64,000 nt of DNA from Alicyclobacillus shizuokensis NBRC 103103 (GCF_001552255.1 NZ_BCQV01000021.1:1-64000); one strand, 5' to 3'; positions 25,550 through 34,535 are shown, counted from the first letter of the stretch. Notes: a model not told the origin generated them from the sequence alone. Translations and numbers: made by a program.

Positions 25550-26869
25550 ATGCCAAAGATCGATCCGGGGGATACGGCATGGGTACTGGCGTCGGCCGCA
25601 CTCGTCCTCATCATGACGCCCGGCGTCGCCTTTTTCTACGGCGGCCTGGTTCGCAAGAAGAACGTCATCACCACGATGTTTCAGGCGTTTGCCGTCATCC
25701 TACTGGTCTCAGTCCAATGGGTGGTCTTCGGCTACAGCCTGGCGTTTGGTCCCGACGCCGGCCACGTGGTCGGTAATCTCAGTTGGTTCCTGATGCACGG
25801 GGTAGGCGCTGCTCCCAACAGCGACTATGCGGCCACCGTACCAGCCGGGGCGTTCAGTATGTTCCAGCTTATGTTTGCCATCATCACGCCCGCGCTGATT
25901 GTCGGCGGCCTGGCCGAGCGGGTCAAGTTCTCTTCGTTTCTCGTCTTTATCTTGCTTTGGTCCACTTTCATTTACGATCCGCTCGCACACTGGGTCTGGG
26001 GCGTCGGCGGCTGGTTGCGCGACCTCGGTGTGCTGGATTTCGCCGGCGGCACGGTGGTTCACATCAGCTCCGGCGTGGCCGGTTTGGTGGCCGCGATTTA
26101 CCTCGGGAAGCGTGTGGGCTACGGATCGGACAGCATCCGCGCGCACAATGTGCCGTTCGTTCTGCTCGGCACGGCCCTGCTTTGGTTTGGCTGGTTTGGG
26201 TTCAATGCCGGCAGCGCCTTGGCGGCAAACGGGTTGGCGGCCAGCGCATTCGTGACGACCAACACGGCGACCGCGGCGGCGGCTTTGGGTTGGATGTTGA
26301 CCGAGCGTTTACGGACGGGTCACTTCACGTTGGTCGGCGCCTGCGCAGGTGCAGTGGCGGGGTTGGTGGCCATCACCCCAGCGGCCGGATTTGTCACTCC
26401 GGGGGCGTCGCTGGTCATCGGTTTCGTTGGGGGCATTGTGTGCTATCTAGCCTGCACGTTCATGAAGGGGCGGCTGGGCTACGATGATGCCCTGGATGCC
26501 TTTGGCGGCCACGGCATCGGCGGCACTTGGGGCGCCTTGGCCACTGGTTTGTTCGCCACCACGGCTGTCAATTCGGCAGGGGCCAACGGTGTCCTCCATG
26601 GGAATCCGCACCAGCTGCTGCTGCAGTTGTGCGGCGTGGTGGCCACCTGGCTGTTCTCGGGCATCGGTACGCTGATTCTGATTTGGATAGTGGATAAGGT
26701 GATGGGCTTCCGCGTCACCGCGGAGGAAGAAGAGCTGGGGTTGGACGCGGTGCTCCACAACGAGTCGGCCTATCCCGATCTTCTGTCTCCAGACGAGTGG
26801 GCGAAACACCTGGCGGAGAGCCCTGTCGAGAGCGCGGAGACGCCTGTGGCGGCGAAGGCCAGCCCGTAG
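25550..26869 (+). CDS. amtB: Ammonium channel/transporter
   Basis: The 439-residue protein is an Amt/Rh-family ammonium channel with eleven predicted membrane helices. It carries the family's MTPGVAFFYGGLVRKKNVITTM near the start, DFAGGTVVHISSGVAGL (first pore histidine) and DAFGGHGIGGTWGALATGLF (second pore histidine). The C-terminal tail of about 45 residues is acidic and ends in an Ala/Glu-rich stretch. ATG 25550 follows GAGAGGGGTG by about 10 bases. Transcription is probably TnrA/GlnR-dependent. Unusually, no glnK (PII) gene follows, although amtB-glnK pairing is the rule; a PII protein may be coded elsewhere. A strong terminator lies 100 bases downstream. Confidence 0.96.
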   Translation: MPKIDPGDTAWVLASAALVLIMTPGVAFFYGGLVRKKNVITTMFQAFAVILLVSVQWVVFGYSLAFGPDAGHVVGNLSWFLMHGVGAAPNSDYAATVPAGAFSMFQLMFAIITPALIVGGLAERVKFSSFLVFILLWSTFIYDPLAHWVWGVGGWLRDLGVLDFAGGTVVHISSGVAGLVAAIYLGKRVGYGSDSIRAHNVPFVLLGTALLWFGWFGFNAGSALAANGLAASAFVTTNTATAAAALGWMLTERLRTGHFTLVGACAGAVAGLVAITPAAGFVTPGASLVIGFVGGIVCYLACTFMKGRLGYDDALDAFGGHGIGGTWGALATGLFATTAVNSAGANGVLHGNPHQLLLQLCGVVATWLFSGIGTLILIWIVDKVMGFRVTAEEEELGLDAVLHNESAYPDLLSPDEWAKHLAESPVESAETPVAAKASP

Positions 26870-26967
26870 CCGCGGCTGCGCTTGCAGCCTTATCATGAGC
26901 AGGCTGTGCGGGCGCGGACGGACCGTTCAAGGGTCCCGACTGGGTGGGCCGGCAGTGGATTGAAATG

Positions 26968-27000
26968 AAACCCGGGAGGGGGTGTGACCCTCCCGGGTTT
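26968..27000. terminator. Bidirectional terminator between amtB and the MFS gene
   Basis: AAACCCGGGAGGG (26968-26980) pairs perfectly with CCCTCCCGGGTTT (26988-27000) over 13 bp with a 7-base loop. T-rich bases follow the stem on the minus strand (TTTCATTTC), and GGGTTTCG ends it on the plus strand. It can serve the two convergent genes. Confidence 0.85.
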
Positions 27001-27015
27001 CGCTGTCGGTTGCCT

Positions 27016-28251
27016 TCATTTGTGCGAGTGGCGCAGCCTGGGGACCTGCGGCAGGGGCTGTTTGCCGAGGTTAAACCAGACCCAGGCCGCATTGATGAAC
27101 AACAAGGCCGCGGTGACAAAGAACACGTCGGAGATTCCGAACGCTGCGGCGAGCTGGCCGCCGAGCAGGGGCCCGCAGAGGTTGCCCAAATACTGGGCGG
27201 ACTGATTGTAGCCGAACATGCGTCCCGCGATGTCGTCCGGAACCAGACGGCGTACCAACGAGTTGACCGACGGCAGCAGTCCCGCCATGAACAAACCCAA
27301 AACGAAGCGCAGGACCAGCAGTTCCCATGCGTTCTGGACGAACGCCTGCGGCACGAACACGACCGCCGAGGCGGCCAGGCAGGTCACAAGGACGCGCTGC
27401 TGACCCACCTTGTCGGCCAGTTTGCCAATCGTGGGCGCAGCGAGTACGTTGGCCAATCCCGCGGCTGCCACCACCGCTCCGGCCATGAGCGCGATGTGGC
27501 GGCTGTGCGGACTGAGTTGTTGCACATAGACGGTGACAATCGGGTTGATGGACATGATTGCCAATTGCAGCATGAATGTGGTTACAAACATGGCCCACAC
27601 TGTGCGCGGGTTGCTCAACCGGGCAAACACCTCGCGCCGCGTGAGCTTCGGTCTGTTTTTCAGTTCCTCGGCGCTGGGCCGCACAAAGCTTTCTTTTACA
27701 AACAGTACGGTGACCACAAAGGCCATAAACATAAAGGCGCCCGTCACAAAAAAGACGTGGCGCAAACCGAGGGCATCGGCCAGCAGGCCGCCAAACAGCG
27801 GACCCAACAGAGAGCCCCCTACCGTTCCGGTGTTCAGCGTGCCCATCGCCCATCCCGACTTCTCCTTGGGGGCTTGGGTGGCCACCAGGGTAATGGCAGC
27901 CGAGATGTATCCGGATACCCCGCCCATCAGCAGGCGCAGGCCAACCAATTCCCAGACGTTCTGGACAAACCCCATCAGGGTCATGATGACGGCCATGCCC
28001 AGACTCGCCCTCAGCAGCATCACCTTGCGTCCGTAGGTATCGGCCATACGGCCCCACACCGGCGCGACGATGGCCGCCAGCAGGAACGTGGCGCCAAAAG
28101 CGACACCGGACCACTGTTCCACTGCGGCCGTGTTATGGACGCCCAGTTCCCCAATGTAAAGAGGGAGGAACGGCACGACCAGACTCATGCCAGCGGTGGT
28201 GGCGAAACAACCAAACCAAACGACAAACAGGTTTCGTTTCCAGACAGCCAT
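27016..28251 (-). CDS. MFS multidrug-type efflux transporter
   Basis: The 411-residue protein has twelve predicted helices and is a major facilitator of the DHA1 drug:H+ antiporter type. The loop 2-3 motif GRMADTYGRKVMLLRASLGM (about residues 60-80) is motif A, and the motif C-like GTLNTGTVGGSLLGPLFGGLLAD lies near 135-160. It resembles MdtG/YqgE-type efflux pumps. ATG 28251 follows GAAGGGAT with 5 bases of spacing; the upstream frame from 28293 is not needed. A TATAAT on the minus strand near 28315 may be its -10 element. It is convergent with amtB across a shared terminator. The substrate is unknown. Confidence 0.88.
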   Translation of the reverse strand: MAVWKRNLFVVWFGCFATTAGMSLVVPFLPLYIGELGVHNTAAVEQWSGVAFGATFLLAAIVAPVWGRMADTYGRKVMLLRASLGMAVIMTLMGFVQNVWELVGLRLLMGGVSGYISAAITLVATQAPKEKSGWAMGTLNTGTVGGSLLGPLFGGLLADALGLRHVFFVTGAFMFMAFVVTVLFVKESFVRPSAEELKNRPKLTRREVFARLSNPRTVWAMFVTTFMLQLAIMSINPIVTVYVQQLSPHSRHIALMAGAVVAAAGLANVLAAPTIGKLADKVGQQRVLVTCLAASAVVFVPQAFVQNAWELLVLRFVLGLFMAGLLPSVNSLVRRLVPDDIAGRMFGYNQSAQYLGNLCGPLLGGQLAAAFGISDVFFVTAALLFINAAWVWFNLGKQPLPQVPRLRHSHK

Positions 28252-28339
28252 GGGTATCCCTTCGATTCCAAAAAGTTTTTGCTCCTGAATCAATCCTCGG
28301 ATTTATTATACGCTCAACCGAAAGGCGTGAAAATGGGAT

Positions 28340-28372
28340 AAATATGAAGAGCCCGGACGCATGGGGTCCGGG
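28340..28372 (-). terminator. Terminator after the MMPL exporter gene
   Basis: On the minus strand CCCGGAC (28372-28366) pairs with GTCCGGG (28358-28352) over 7 bp with a 7-base loop, followed by a T-rich run (CTCTTCATATTT). It lies about 35 bases after the exporter stop. Confidence 0.6.
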
Positions 28373-28407
28373 TTCTGTTCAAGCTGGGAGATGGGGCTGT
28401 GGCTGTC

Positions 28408-31400
28408 TCATTCAGGCAGCCACTGCGAGGGAACGCGTTCCGGTGGACCCTGCCCGGGTGTGTCGGCTTGTGGCTGGACAGACCGGAAGGGCCAACCGTG
28501 TCCTGCGCCAATCACCCGTGCGCAGGCCGGGACCAAGAAGGCCAGAACGATCAGGGCATACAAGACCAGCCCCAGCATCACGGCAGTGGCGATTTCTACC
28601 AGGGAGGCCACGCCGGTGGCAATCATCGATCCGAAGGTGCCACCCATGATGGCGGCGGCGGAGAAGACGACGCCCCCCATGTGTTTCATCGCGGTGTGCA
28701 TCGCCTCGCCTATGCTGCGCGTCTGCCGTTGTTCTTCCTCAAAACGAGTCATCAAGAAGATGCTGTAGTCCACTCCCAATGCCACGAGGATGAGGAAGAC
28801 GAAGAACGGCACGACCCAGTTGAGCCCGGTTCTGCCCAGAATGCCGACAAAGATGAGCTGCAAGCCGGCCATGGTGACAAAGTACGTGGCGGCCAGCGAG
28901 ACGATGATGTACAGCGGCGCCAGGATGGAGCGGAGCATCAGCACCAGCAGCAGGAAGATGACGCCGAGGATGAGCACCACCGTGCGGGTAAAGTCCTGGC
29001 TCGAGATGCGGTTCAACTCCGCCTGCTGGGCGGTGGTCCCATAGGACAGGATCTGCCCTTGCTGAATCGGACTGGCCGCCAGGGCGGTCCGCGCCGCCTG
29101 TTCCACGTTCGGCACAAGGCGGATGGCAGCGTTGGAATACGGGTTGTCTCGCAGGATCACGGAGAACTTTGCCGTATGGCCGTCGGGCGAGATATACGCG
29201 TCCATCGCTTTCGCCAACTGCCGGTCGTTCTCGACGGTGCTCTCCGGCACGTAAAATCCCGGGCTGCCATGGCCGCTGCCGGCCTCGGCCGAGCCGTGCA
29301 GGAAACTCTGCACCTGGGAGACGCCGGAGGAGAGTTTGTTCGCCCCTGTGCTGGCCTGGCTCAGCCCGCCAGGCGCCGCTTGAAGGCTATTGGCCAGGGA
29401 ATCCACCCCGTCTGCCAACTGGGCGCTGCCGCTGGACAGGGACTTGGCGCCGCTTCTCAGTTGCGACAGACCATCCGCCAAGGCCTGGCTGCCGCCTGCC
29501 AGCTGCTGCGCGCCCTGGTGCAGTTTCAGAGTCGCGTTGGCCAAGGGGCCGGCTGCTGCGGACAGTTGGTCGAGGCCGCTGGCTACCTGCTGCGCCCCTT
29601 GGTCCACCTGCGTGGCCGCCTTTGCTGCCGCCTGCGTCCCGTCCGCCAGCTGTTTGCTCGCGCTGGCCGCCTGCTGCTCGCCGTTTGCGGCCGCATTCGC
29701 CAACTGCAGCATCTGCTGCACGGACGGATCGGCCGCTTCCGTCGGGTGCGCCTTGACCCAATCGTTCAGCGTCTCGGCGAGCTGGCTGTTCAGGCCAGCC
29801 AGCTGCTGTTGACTTTCGGCCAGCTTCGCGCTGCCTTGGGCCAACCCGTCCGGTCCGTTCAACCCGGCGCTGAGCTGCCGCGTGCCCGCGGCCAGCTTCT
29901 TGGCGCCTGCATTCAATTGGCTAGCCCCTTGTTGCCACTGCTCCACACCGTGCTTTAGCCCCAAGGTGCCCGCCGCCAGTTGATTGGCCCCGTCAGCCAG
30001 CTTCTTGGTCTGGCTGGCGGCTGTGGACAGGCCGCTGTCCAGCTGGCTGGCGCCGGACTGCACCTGCCGCGCTCCCTGTTCCAACTGGGTACTGCCCGTC
30101 ACGCCTTGTTGGAGACCGCCAGCGGCTGTCTGCAATTGGCTGGCCAGTTGCCCGAGCCCCTTCTGCACCGACCTGAGACCCGAGGCCGCCTGCTGGTTTT
30201 GGTTCGCCAATTGAAAATCGCGGATGACGCGCCCCTCCGGCCGGGTGGCGCTGTCGACCTTTTGCACCCCGGACAGGGCGGCGACGCTTTCGGACACCTG
30301 TTCAATCGTCGCAAGTCCGGCCGATGTGCGCAGGTTTCGATCCGTATGCAGGACAATGTTGAGCGGCATCACCGTACCGGGGCCGAACGCCTGCGAGACG
30401 ACGCGAAACCCCTGCGCAGAGTTGGCCCCCGGGATGTCCCCGAGTGGATCAAACGAGCGGGGATCCGTGAACAAGAGTCCCAACGGGGTGAGCACGACCA
30501 GCAGGCACAAAAGCGTCCACCAAGGCCGCCGCACCGCCACGCCGCCTGTAAATCCCCACACGCGGGAAGGGCGATGGGCGTTGGCGGCGCCGATGCGGCG
30601 CGGCCAGAACAGCCATGGCCCGAGGATGCCAATCAACGCCGGAATGAAGGTGAAGCACAGCACAATCAACACTGCCATGCCGACCGCCACACCGACGCCG
30701 CTGCGGTACAGCCCGAAGTGGGCCAGGTAGAGGACGGCGAACGAGGTGAGCACCGTCAGTCCGCTGAACAGGACCGTCTTGCCAATCGCCGCCACGGCGT
30801 GCGCAAGGGCGGCCGCGGGGTCGTCCGGCTTTCGCCCCAGTTCCTCTCGGTAGCGGTTCATGATGATGATGGAGTAGTCGGTGCCGGCGCCGAACAAGAC
30901 GGCGATTAAGAAGGTCTGGGTAAAACTCGAAACGGGCAGGCCAAACCCGGCCAACCAGGCGACCAATCCGGTCGTGATGAGATACGTCAGGCCCACCGCC
31001 AACAGCGTCACCAGGGGCGCCACAATCGACCGAAAAACCAACAACAGGATGATGAGCACCAGCGCCACCGTGATGTACGCGGTCTTTTCGACGCCGGCCA
31101 TGGAGACCGCGATTTCGTCCTGCTGCAGCGGCGCGTCGCCGGTAAAATAGACCCTGGCGTCGCTGGGCGGGTGGGTGAACACCTGATGCAGACTGTTCAG
31201 AGCTCCCTTGATGGCGTCGCTGGCGACGTCGTAGCGCAGGCCCACCATGGCGATTTCGGTGCTTCCGTCCCGGCTGAGGAATACCCCTTTGCTGTCCGAT
31301 CCGCTGTTCTCCAGGTCCTGCACGTACGTCACGCCGTAGTGCTGTTTGTTGTTTTCAATCTGTTTCAGCTGCCTGTCAAAGTACGCCTTGTCAGCGGCTG

Positions 31401-31647
31401 TCAGTCCGTGGGGATTGTGGACGGCAATCACCGCTGTACTCTGGGCCTGATGCTTGGGGTCTACATGTTTGGCCAGGTTGCTCGCTGTGATGACGGACGA
31501 GTCTTGCGGGATGTAGTCGGTCTTGGTATGGGACACCACCGTGTTCAGGTTGGGCAGCCCTATCAACGATGCGGCGGTGATGACGAGCCAGGCTGCCACA
31601 ATCCACCAGCGAAACCGGTGGATGAACGGGCCTAATCGCGCATACAT
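28408..31647 (-). CDS. MMPL/RND superfamily exporter
   Basis: The 1079-residue membrane protein has the two-repeat RND plan: an N-terminal helix, a first extracytoplasmic domain, a bundle of about five helices (about residues 180-380), a very long second extracytoplasmic domain, and a final bundle from about 880. The MMPL signatures GAGTDYSIIIMNRYREEL (about 255) and ALGVDYSIFLMTRFEEEQ (about 960) are clear. Residues about 465-790 are dominated by repeats of the type QLxxGxxxLxxG, a long coiled-coil arm seen in YdgH/YhgE-like proteins. ATG 31647 follows AAGGAGG with 7-base spacing. It lies 43 bases after the MarR-type gene and is probably co-transcribed and MarR-controlled. The substrate may be a lipid, peptide or drug. 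Confidence 0.94.
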   Translation of the reverse strand: MYARLGPFIHRFRWWIVAAWLVITAASLIGLPNLNTVVSHTKTDYIPQDSSVITASNLAKHVDPKHQAQSTAVIAVHNPHGLTAADKAYFDRQLKQIENNKQHYGVTYVQDLENSGSDSKGVFLSRDGSTEIAMVGLRYDVASDAIKGALNSLHQVFTHPPSDARVYFTGDAPLQQDEIAVSMAGVEKTAYITVALVLIILLLVFRSIVAPLVTLLAVGLTYLITTGLVAWLAGFGLPVSSFTQTFLIAVLFGAGTDYSIIIMNRYREELGRKPDDPAAALAHAVAAIGKTVLFSGLTVLTSFAVLYLAHFGLYRSGVGVAVGMAVLIVLCFTFIPALIGILGPWLFWPRRIGAANAHRPSRVWGFTGGVAVRRPWWTLLCLLVVLTPLGLLFTDPRSFDPLGDIPGANSAQGFRVVSQAFGPGTVMPLNIVLHTDRNLRTSAGLATIEQVSESVAALSGVQKVDSATRPEGRVIRDFQLANQNQQAASGLRSVQKGLGQLASQLQTAAGGLQQGVTGSTQLEQGARQVQSGASQLDSGLSTAASQTKKLADGANQLAAGTLGLKHGVEQWQQGASQLNAGAKKLAAGTRQLSAGLNGPDGLAQGSAKLAESQQQLAGLNSQLAETLNDWVKAHPTEAADPSVQQMLQLANAAANGEQQAASASKQLADGTQAAAKAATQVDQGAQQVASGLDQLSAAAGPLANATLKLHQGAQQLAGGSQALADGLSQLRSGAKSLSSGSAQLADGVDSLANSLQAAPGGLSQASTGANKLSSGVSQVQSFLHGSAEAGSGHGSPGFYVPESTVENDRQLAKAMDAYISPDGHTAKFSVILRDNPYSNAAIRLVPNVEQAARTALAASPIQQGQILSYGTTAQQAELNRISSQDFTRTVVLILGVIFLLLVLMLRSILAPLYIIVSLAATYFVTMAGLQLIFVGILGRTGLNWVVPFFVFLILVALGVDYSIFLMTRFEEEQRQTRSIGEAMHTAMKHMGGVVFSAAAIMGGTFGSMIATGVASLVEIATAVMLGLVLYALIVLAFLVPACARVIGAGHGWPFRSVQPQADTPGQGPPERVPSQWLPE

Positions 31648-31690
31648 CTGTCTGCCTCCTTTGTCCGCACAGGGTCCGCATGAGGTCTGC

Positions 31691-32158
31691 TCATGAAACG
31701 GCCGTGTCCGTCAAGCCGGCCAGGACGGTGGATAGGTCCTTGAGCAGCGGCACCGCCTGTGCCACCAGCCGCGCATCCATGGCGGCGATGACGCGCCGCC
31801 ACAGCTCCTCATTGGCCGCTATGAACCGTTGCGCCAAAAGGCGTCCAGATTCGGTCAGCGTGAACCAACTGATGCGTTTGTCCGCTTCATCCGGCCTGCG
31901 TTCAATCCATCCGCGGCGCACGAAGCGGGCGGTCAGATTGGTGACCGGTCCCGAAGTGATGCCCATCCACTCGGCAATCGTACTGGCCGTGGCCGGCCCG
32001 TGCTGATAGAGATGGGTCAAGAGGAACGACTGAGCTGGGGTGAGGTCAAACTGCTCGTGCAAGGGGGCCATGAAACGGACGACTTGCCGCACCAGGTCCG
32101 GTCCCAAGCCGCACAGCTCCTTGGCAATCTCCAGCTGGCTCGTGGTTTCAGCGCACAA
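31691..32158 (-). CDS. MarR family transcriptional regulator
   Basis: The 155-residue protein has a winged helix-turn-helix (about residues 45-110): ATASTIAEWMGITSGPVTNLTARFVRRGWIERRPDEADKR, with the DxR wing typical of MarR. Flanking helices form the dimer interface. TTG 32158 is preferred because AGGTGA precedes it; GTG 32167 lies inside that site. The promoter (TTCATG-17-TATACT) and an inverted repeat overlapping its -35 argue for autorepression. The MMPL exporter gene follows closely, the usual MarR-efflux pairing. The ligand is unknown. The gene is divergent from phoP. Confidence 0.9.
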   Translation of the reverse strand: MCAETTSQLEIAKELCGLGPDLVRQVVRFMAPLHEQFDLTPAQSFLLTHLYQHGPATASTIAEWMGITSGPVTNLTARFVRRGWIERRPDEADKRISWFTLTESGRLLAQRFIAANEELWRRVIAAMDARLVAQAVPLLKDLSTVLAGLTDTAVS

Positions 32159-32176
32159 TGGTATCACCTGGGGTTC

Positions 32177-32205
32177 AGTATATCGGAAATTATCTTTATC
32201 ATGAA
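32177..32205 (-). promoter_or_regulatory. Promoter of the MarR-exporter operon
   Basis: TATACT (32182-32177) is the -10, and TTCATG (32205-32200) lies 17 bases upstream on the minus strand. The leader would be only about 12 bases. The MarR-type inverted repeat covers the -35. Confidence 0.55.
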
Positions 32206-32210
32206 GATAA
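32190..32210. promoter_or_regulatory. Putative MarR operator
   Basis: TTATCTT (32190-32196) and AAGATAA (32204-32210) form a perfect inverted repeat with a 7-base centre. The 21-bp size suits a MarR dimer. It overlaps the -35 of the marR-type promoter, so binding would block transcription. Confidence 0.65.
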
Positions 32211-32258
32211 ATGCTTGGCAGAGTATGACAAAAGTCGTAACAACTCCTGGAAGGAACC

Positions 32259-32310
32259 TTTACACGCCCTTTACAAATCGTTCATCGATCCGATGTACAA
32301 TCTTTATACT
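32259..32310 (+). promoter_or_regulatory. Pho-box array and promoter of phoPR
   Basis: TTTACA repeats at 32259 and 32270 are followed by TTCATC at 32281 and a weak GATGTA at 32292, all 11 bp apart (6-bp box, 5-bp spacer). This matches the TT(A/T/C)ACA direct-repeat code for PhoP in Bacillus. A TATACT -10 lies at 32305-32310. It predicts autoactivation of phoPR at low phosphate. Confidence 0.82.
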
Positions 32311-32343
32311 AGGTACGGTCACGATACGGGAGGCGGGTAGCTG

Positions 32344-33075
32344 GTGGGCCATTCACCCTTGCAGGCGCAGAAGTTGTTGATCGTCGATGACGAGCCGGCG
32401 ATTGTCAAACTGGTGGAGTTTAATTGTCAGCGGGCAGGTTTTGAAACCGAGACGGTGACGGACGGCCGGACGGCGTACGAACGCGTCATGGCCGATCCGA
32501 CTCACTATGACCTGGTGATTCTGGACGTCATGCTGCCGGGCATGGACGGGATGGAGGTCTGCCGGCGCCTGCGGCAGCAGCAGGTGGTGGTGCCGATTAT
32601 TTTGTTGACAGCGCGGGATGAGGAACTGGACAGAGTGCTGGGACTGGAAATCGGCGCGGATGACTACGTGACCAAGCCATTCAGCCCGCGTGAACTGGTG
32701 GCCCGCATCAAGGCCGTACTGCGGCGCGGGGAATTGGCGGCGGAGGCCGGCCGGTCCGACGAAGCGCCGCGGCTGTCGGCGGACGGATTGGTGGTGGATG
32801 TGGTTCGCCATGAGGCGACGCTGGACGGCGAGGGGCTGGCCCTGACCCCGAAGGAGTTTGAACTGCTGCGGTACCTCATGGAGCATCGGGATCGGGTGCT
32901 GACGCGCGATCAACTGTTGGATCAGGTGTGGGGCTACTGGGCCAGTGCGGACACGCGCATTGTGGATGTGCACGTGTCCCATCTGCGCGAAAAGATTGAG
33001 CGGGACCCCAAGCACCCTCGCTTCATTCACACGGTCCGCGGCGTCGGCTACAAGTTCAGCCCAAAGGAGGCTTGA
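32344..33075 (+). CDS. phoP: Response regulator, PhoP/PhoB type
   Basis: The 243-residue protein has a receiver domain (phospho-acceptor Asp in LVILDVMLPGMDG near residue 62, Lys in DDYVTKPFSPREL near 112) and an OmpR-type winged helix with the recognition region VWGYWASADTRIVDVHVSHLREKIE. GTG 32344 follows GGGAGG by about 10 bases. It is followed by its kinase gene with a 4-base gap, and Pho boxes lie upstream of this gene, of pstB and of pstS, so the PhoP assignment rests on both family and context. It should activate phosphate uptake genes when phosphorylated. Confidence 0.92.
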   Translation: MGHSPLQAQKLLIVDDEPAIVKLVEFNCQRAGFETETVTDGRTAYERVMADPTHYDLVILDVMLPGMDGMEVCRRLRQQQVVVPIILLTARDEELDRVLGLEIGADDYVTKPFSPRELVARIKAVLRRGELAAEAGRSDEAPRLSADGLVVDVVRHEATLDGEGLALTPKEFELLRYLMEHRDRVLTRDQLLDQVWGYWASADTRIVDVHVSHLREKIERDPKHPRFIHTVRGVGYKFSPKEA

Positions 33076-33079
33076 GTGA

Positions 33080-34399
33080 GTGGTCTGGTGGATAGGTTTG
33101 CCGCTGGCGGTGTGGCTGGTCACGTGCGCGCTGTGGCGCCTGGATGTGGCGCGCAGGAATCGCTTTCTCCGTCACATTGCGGACGTCGCCAGGCAGCTTG
33201 CGCACGGCCAGTTTGACGCCAAGCTGTCCAGCCACCAGGGCCGCGTCGAGGTGGTGGTGTTCGACGCGGTCAACCACATGATTCACATGCTCGCCGAGCA
33301 CCAGGAGCGACTGCGCGCGGAGCGGGACCTGCTGGAACACATCCTGCAGCACCTGACCAGCGGCGTCGTCTTTGTCAGCCACCTGGGGCGCATCGAACGC
33401 ATGAACGAGGCGGGTGCGCGCCTCCTGCGGCGGCCGCGCGCCCAGTGCCTGGGTTTGGAGTATTGGACCGTGTTTCGCGGCCACCCGGAAGTTGCCGCCG
33501 CCTTGACGCGCGCCCTGTTTCACGGGGAGCCGTGGCAGGACGCGCTGGTGGTCGAAGGCGGCGTCACGGTGGAGGTGCGGGTGGTGCCCCTGCCGCTGGC
33601 GATGACGCCTCGCTTTGCCGAACAGCGCCCGTTTGAAGCCCTGATTTTGCTCCACGACATCTCGCAGTGGCAGCGCCTGGAGCGGATGCGCAGCGACTTT
33701 GTGGCCAATGTCTCCCATGAGCTGAAGACCCCCATCACCTCCATCCGCGGTTTTGCCGAGACGCTCCTGGCAGACGGTGTCACACCGGACGTGCAGAGTG
33801 ACTTCCTGCGGGTGATTGTCGACGAGGCCAAGCGTATGGAGAATTTGGTCGCCGACCTGTTGACCCTGTCCCGTCTGGAAACCGCCGACGCGGCGCTGGA
33901 ATTGGCGCCTGTGGCCATGGACGAGGTTATCGACAAGGCGCTCACTCGGGTGCAGAGTGAGGCTGCCCGTCACGGTATTCGCCTGGAGACGGCCCCTGCC
34001 TGTGACGTGTTGGTGTGGGCAGACGCCGACCGCATTCTGCAGGTGCTGCTCAATCTGTTGACCAACGCCATTCACTACACCCCCGCCGGCGGCCAGGTCC
34101 AGGTCCGCTGCGAGGTTTCTCTCGACCGCGTGCGCGTGCACGTTCAGGATACCGGCATCGGAATTCCCGAGGACCAGCAGCAGCGGGTATTTGAGCGGTT
34201 TTACCGGGTGGACAAGGACCGCAGCCGAGCGACCGGGGGCACCGGATTGGGGCTGGCCATTGTCAAGCACATTGTCGGACTGCATGGCGGAGATCTGGGT
34301 CTCACCAGCGCTCCCGGCCAAGGCAGCGACTTCTGGTTCACGCTGGCGCGGCTGACGGGAGGTCGCGTGCCAGGGGCGCCGGTGCCGCCAAAGCCCTGA
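33080..34399 (+). CDS. phoR: Sensor histidine kinase, PhoR type
   Basis: The 439-residue kinase has one N-terminal membrane segment (about residues 2-20), a HAMP-like linker (about 27-75), a PAS domain (about 80-195), the phospho-acceptor H-box SHELKTP near 214, N-box NLLTNAIHYT near 328, and ATP-lid motifs DTGIGI and GTGLGL. GTG 33080 follows AAAGGAGG by 9 bases. The gene follows phoP directly. Unlike Bacillus subtilis PhoR it has no large extracytoplasmic domain between two helices, so it must sense through the PAS domain or through a partner such as the Pst transporter. The C-terminal tail is proline-rich. Confidence 0.9.
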   Translation: MVWWIGLPLAVWLVTCALWRLDVARRNRFLRHIADVARQLAHGQFDAKLSSHQGRVEVVVFDAVNHMIHMLAEHQERLRAERDLLEHILQHLTSGVVFVSHLGRIERMNEAGARLLRRPRAQCLGLEYWTVFRGHPEVAAALTRALFHGEPWQDALVVEGGVTVEVRVVPLPLAMTPRFAEQRPFEALILLHDISQWQRLERMRSDFVANVSHELKTPITSIRGFAETLLADGVTPDVQSDFLRVIVDEAKRMENLVADLLTLSRLETADAALELAPVAMDEVIDKALTRVQSEAARHGIRLETAPACDVLVWADADRILQVLLNLLTNAIHYTPAGGQVQVRCEVSLDRVRVHVQDTGIGIPEDQQQRVFERFYRVDKDRSRATGGTGLGLAIVKHIVGLHGGDLGLTSAPGQGSDFWFTLARLTGGRVPGAPVPPKP

Positions 34400-34420
34400 A
34401 GGGGCCGCCGCTCCCGCCTC

Positions 34421-34459
34421 TTTACACCTTCTTAACAAAATCCCAACAACCCCTTCATA
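34421..34459 (+). promoter_or_regulatory. Pho-box array upstream of pstB
   Basis: TTTACA (34421), TTAACA (34432), CCAACA (34443) and TTCATA (34454) are repeated every 11 bp. A weak -10 (TACCCT, 34469-34474) follows, and pstB starts at 34536. This suggests a PhoP-activated promoter separate from that of phoPR. Confidence 0.78.
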
Positions 34460-34535
34460 TCCCCCTGCTACCCTGAGCGTGGATGTCCGTTGGCGTTGAT
34501 TCGGAACCTGATTGCGACAGAAACGGGGTGGCGTG

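Noticed and set aside
29280-30200. Strong internal repetitiveness resembling a repeat array
   Set aside because: The units are degenerate at DNA level and code for a coiled-coil region of the MMPL exporter; there are no identical repeats with unique spacers, so it is not a CRISPR array.
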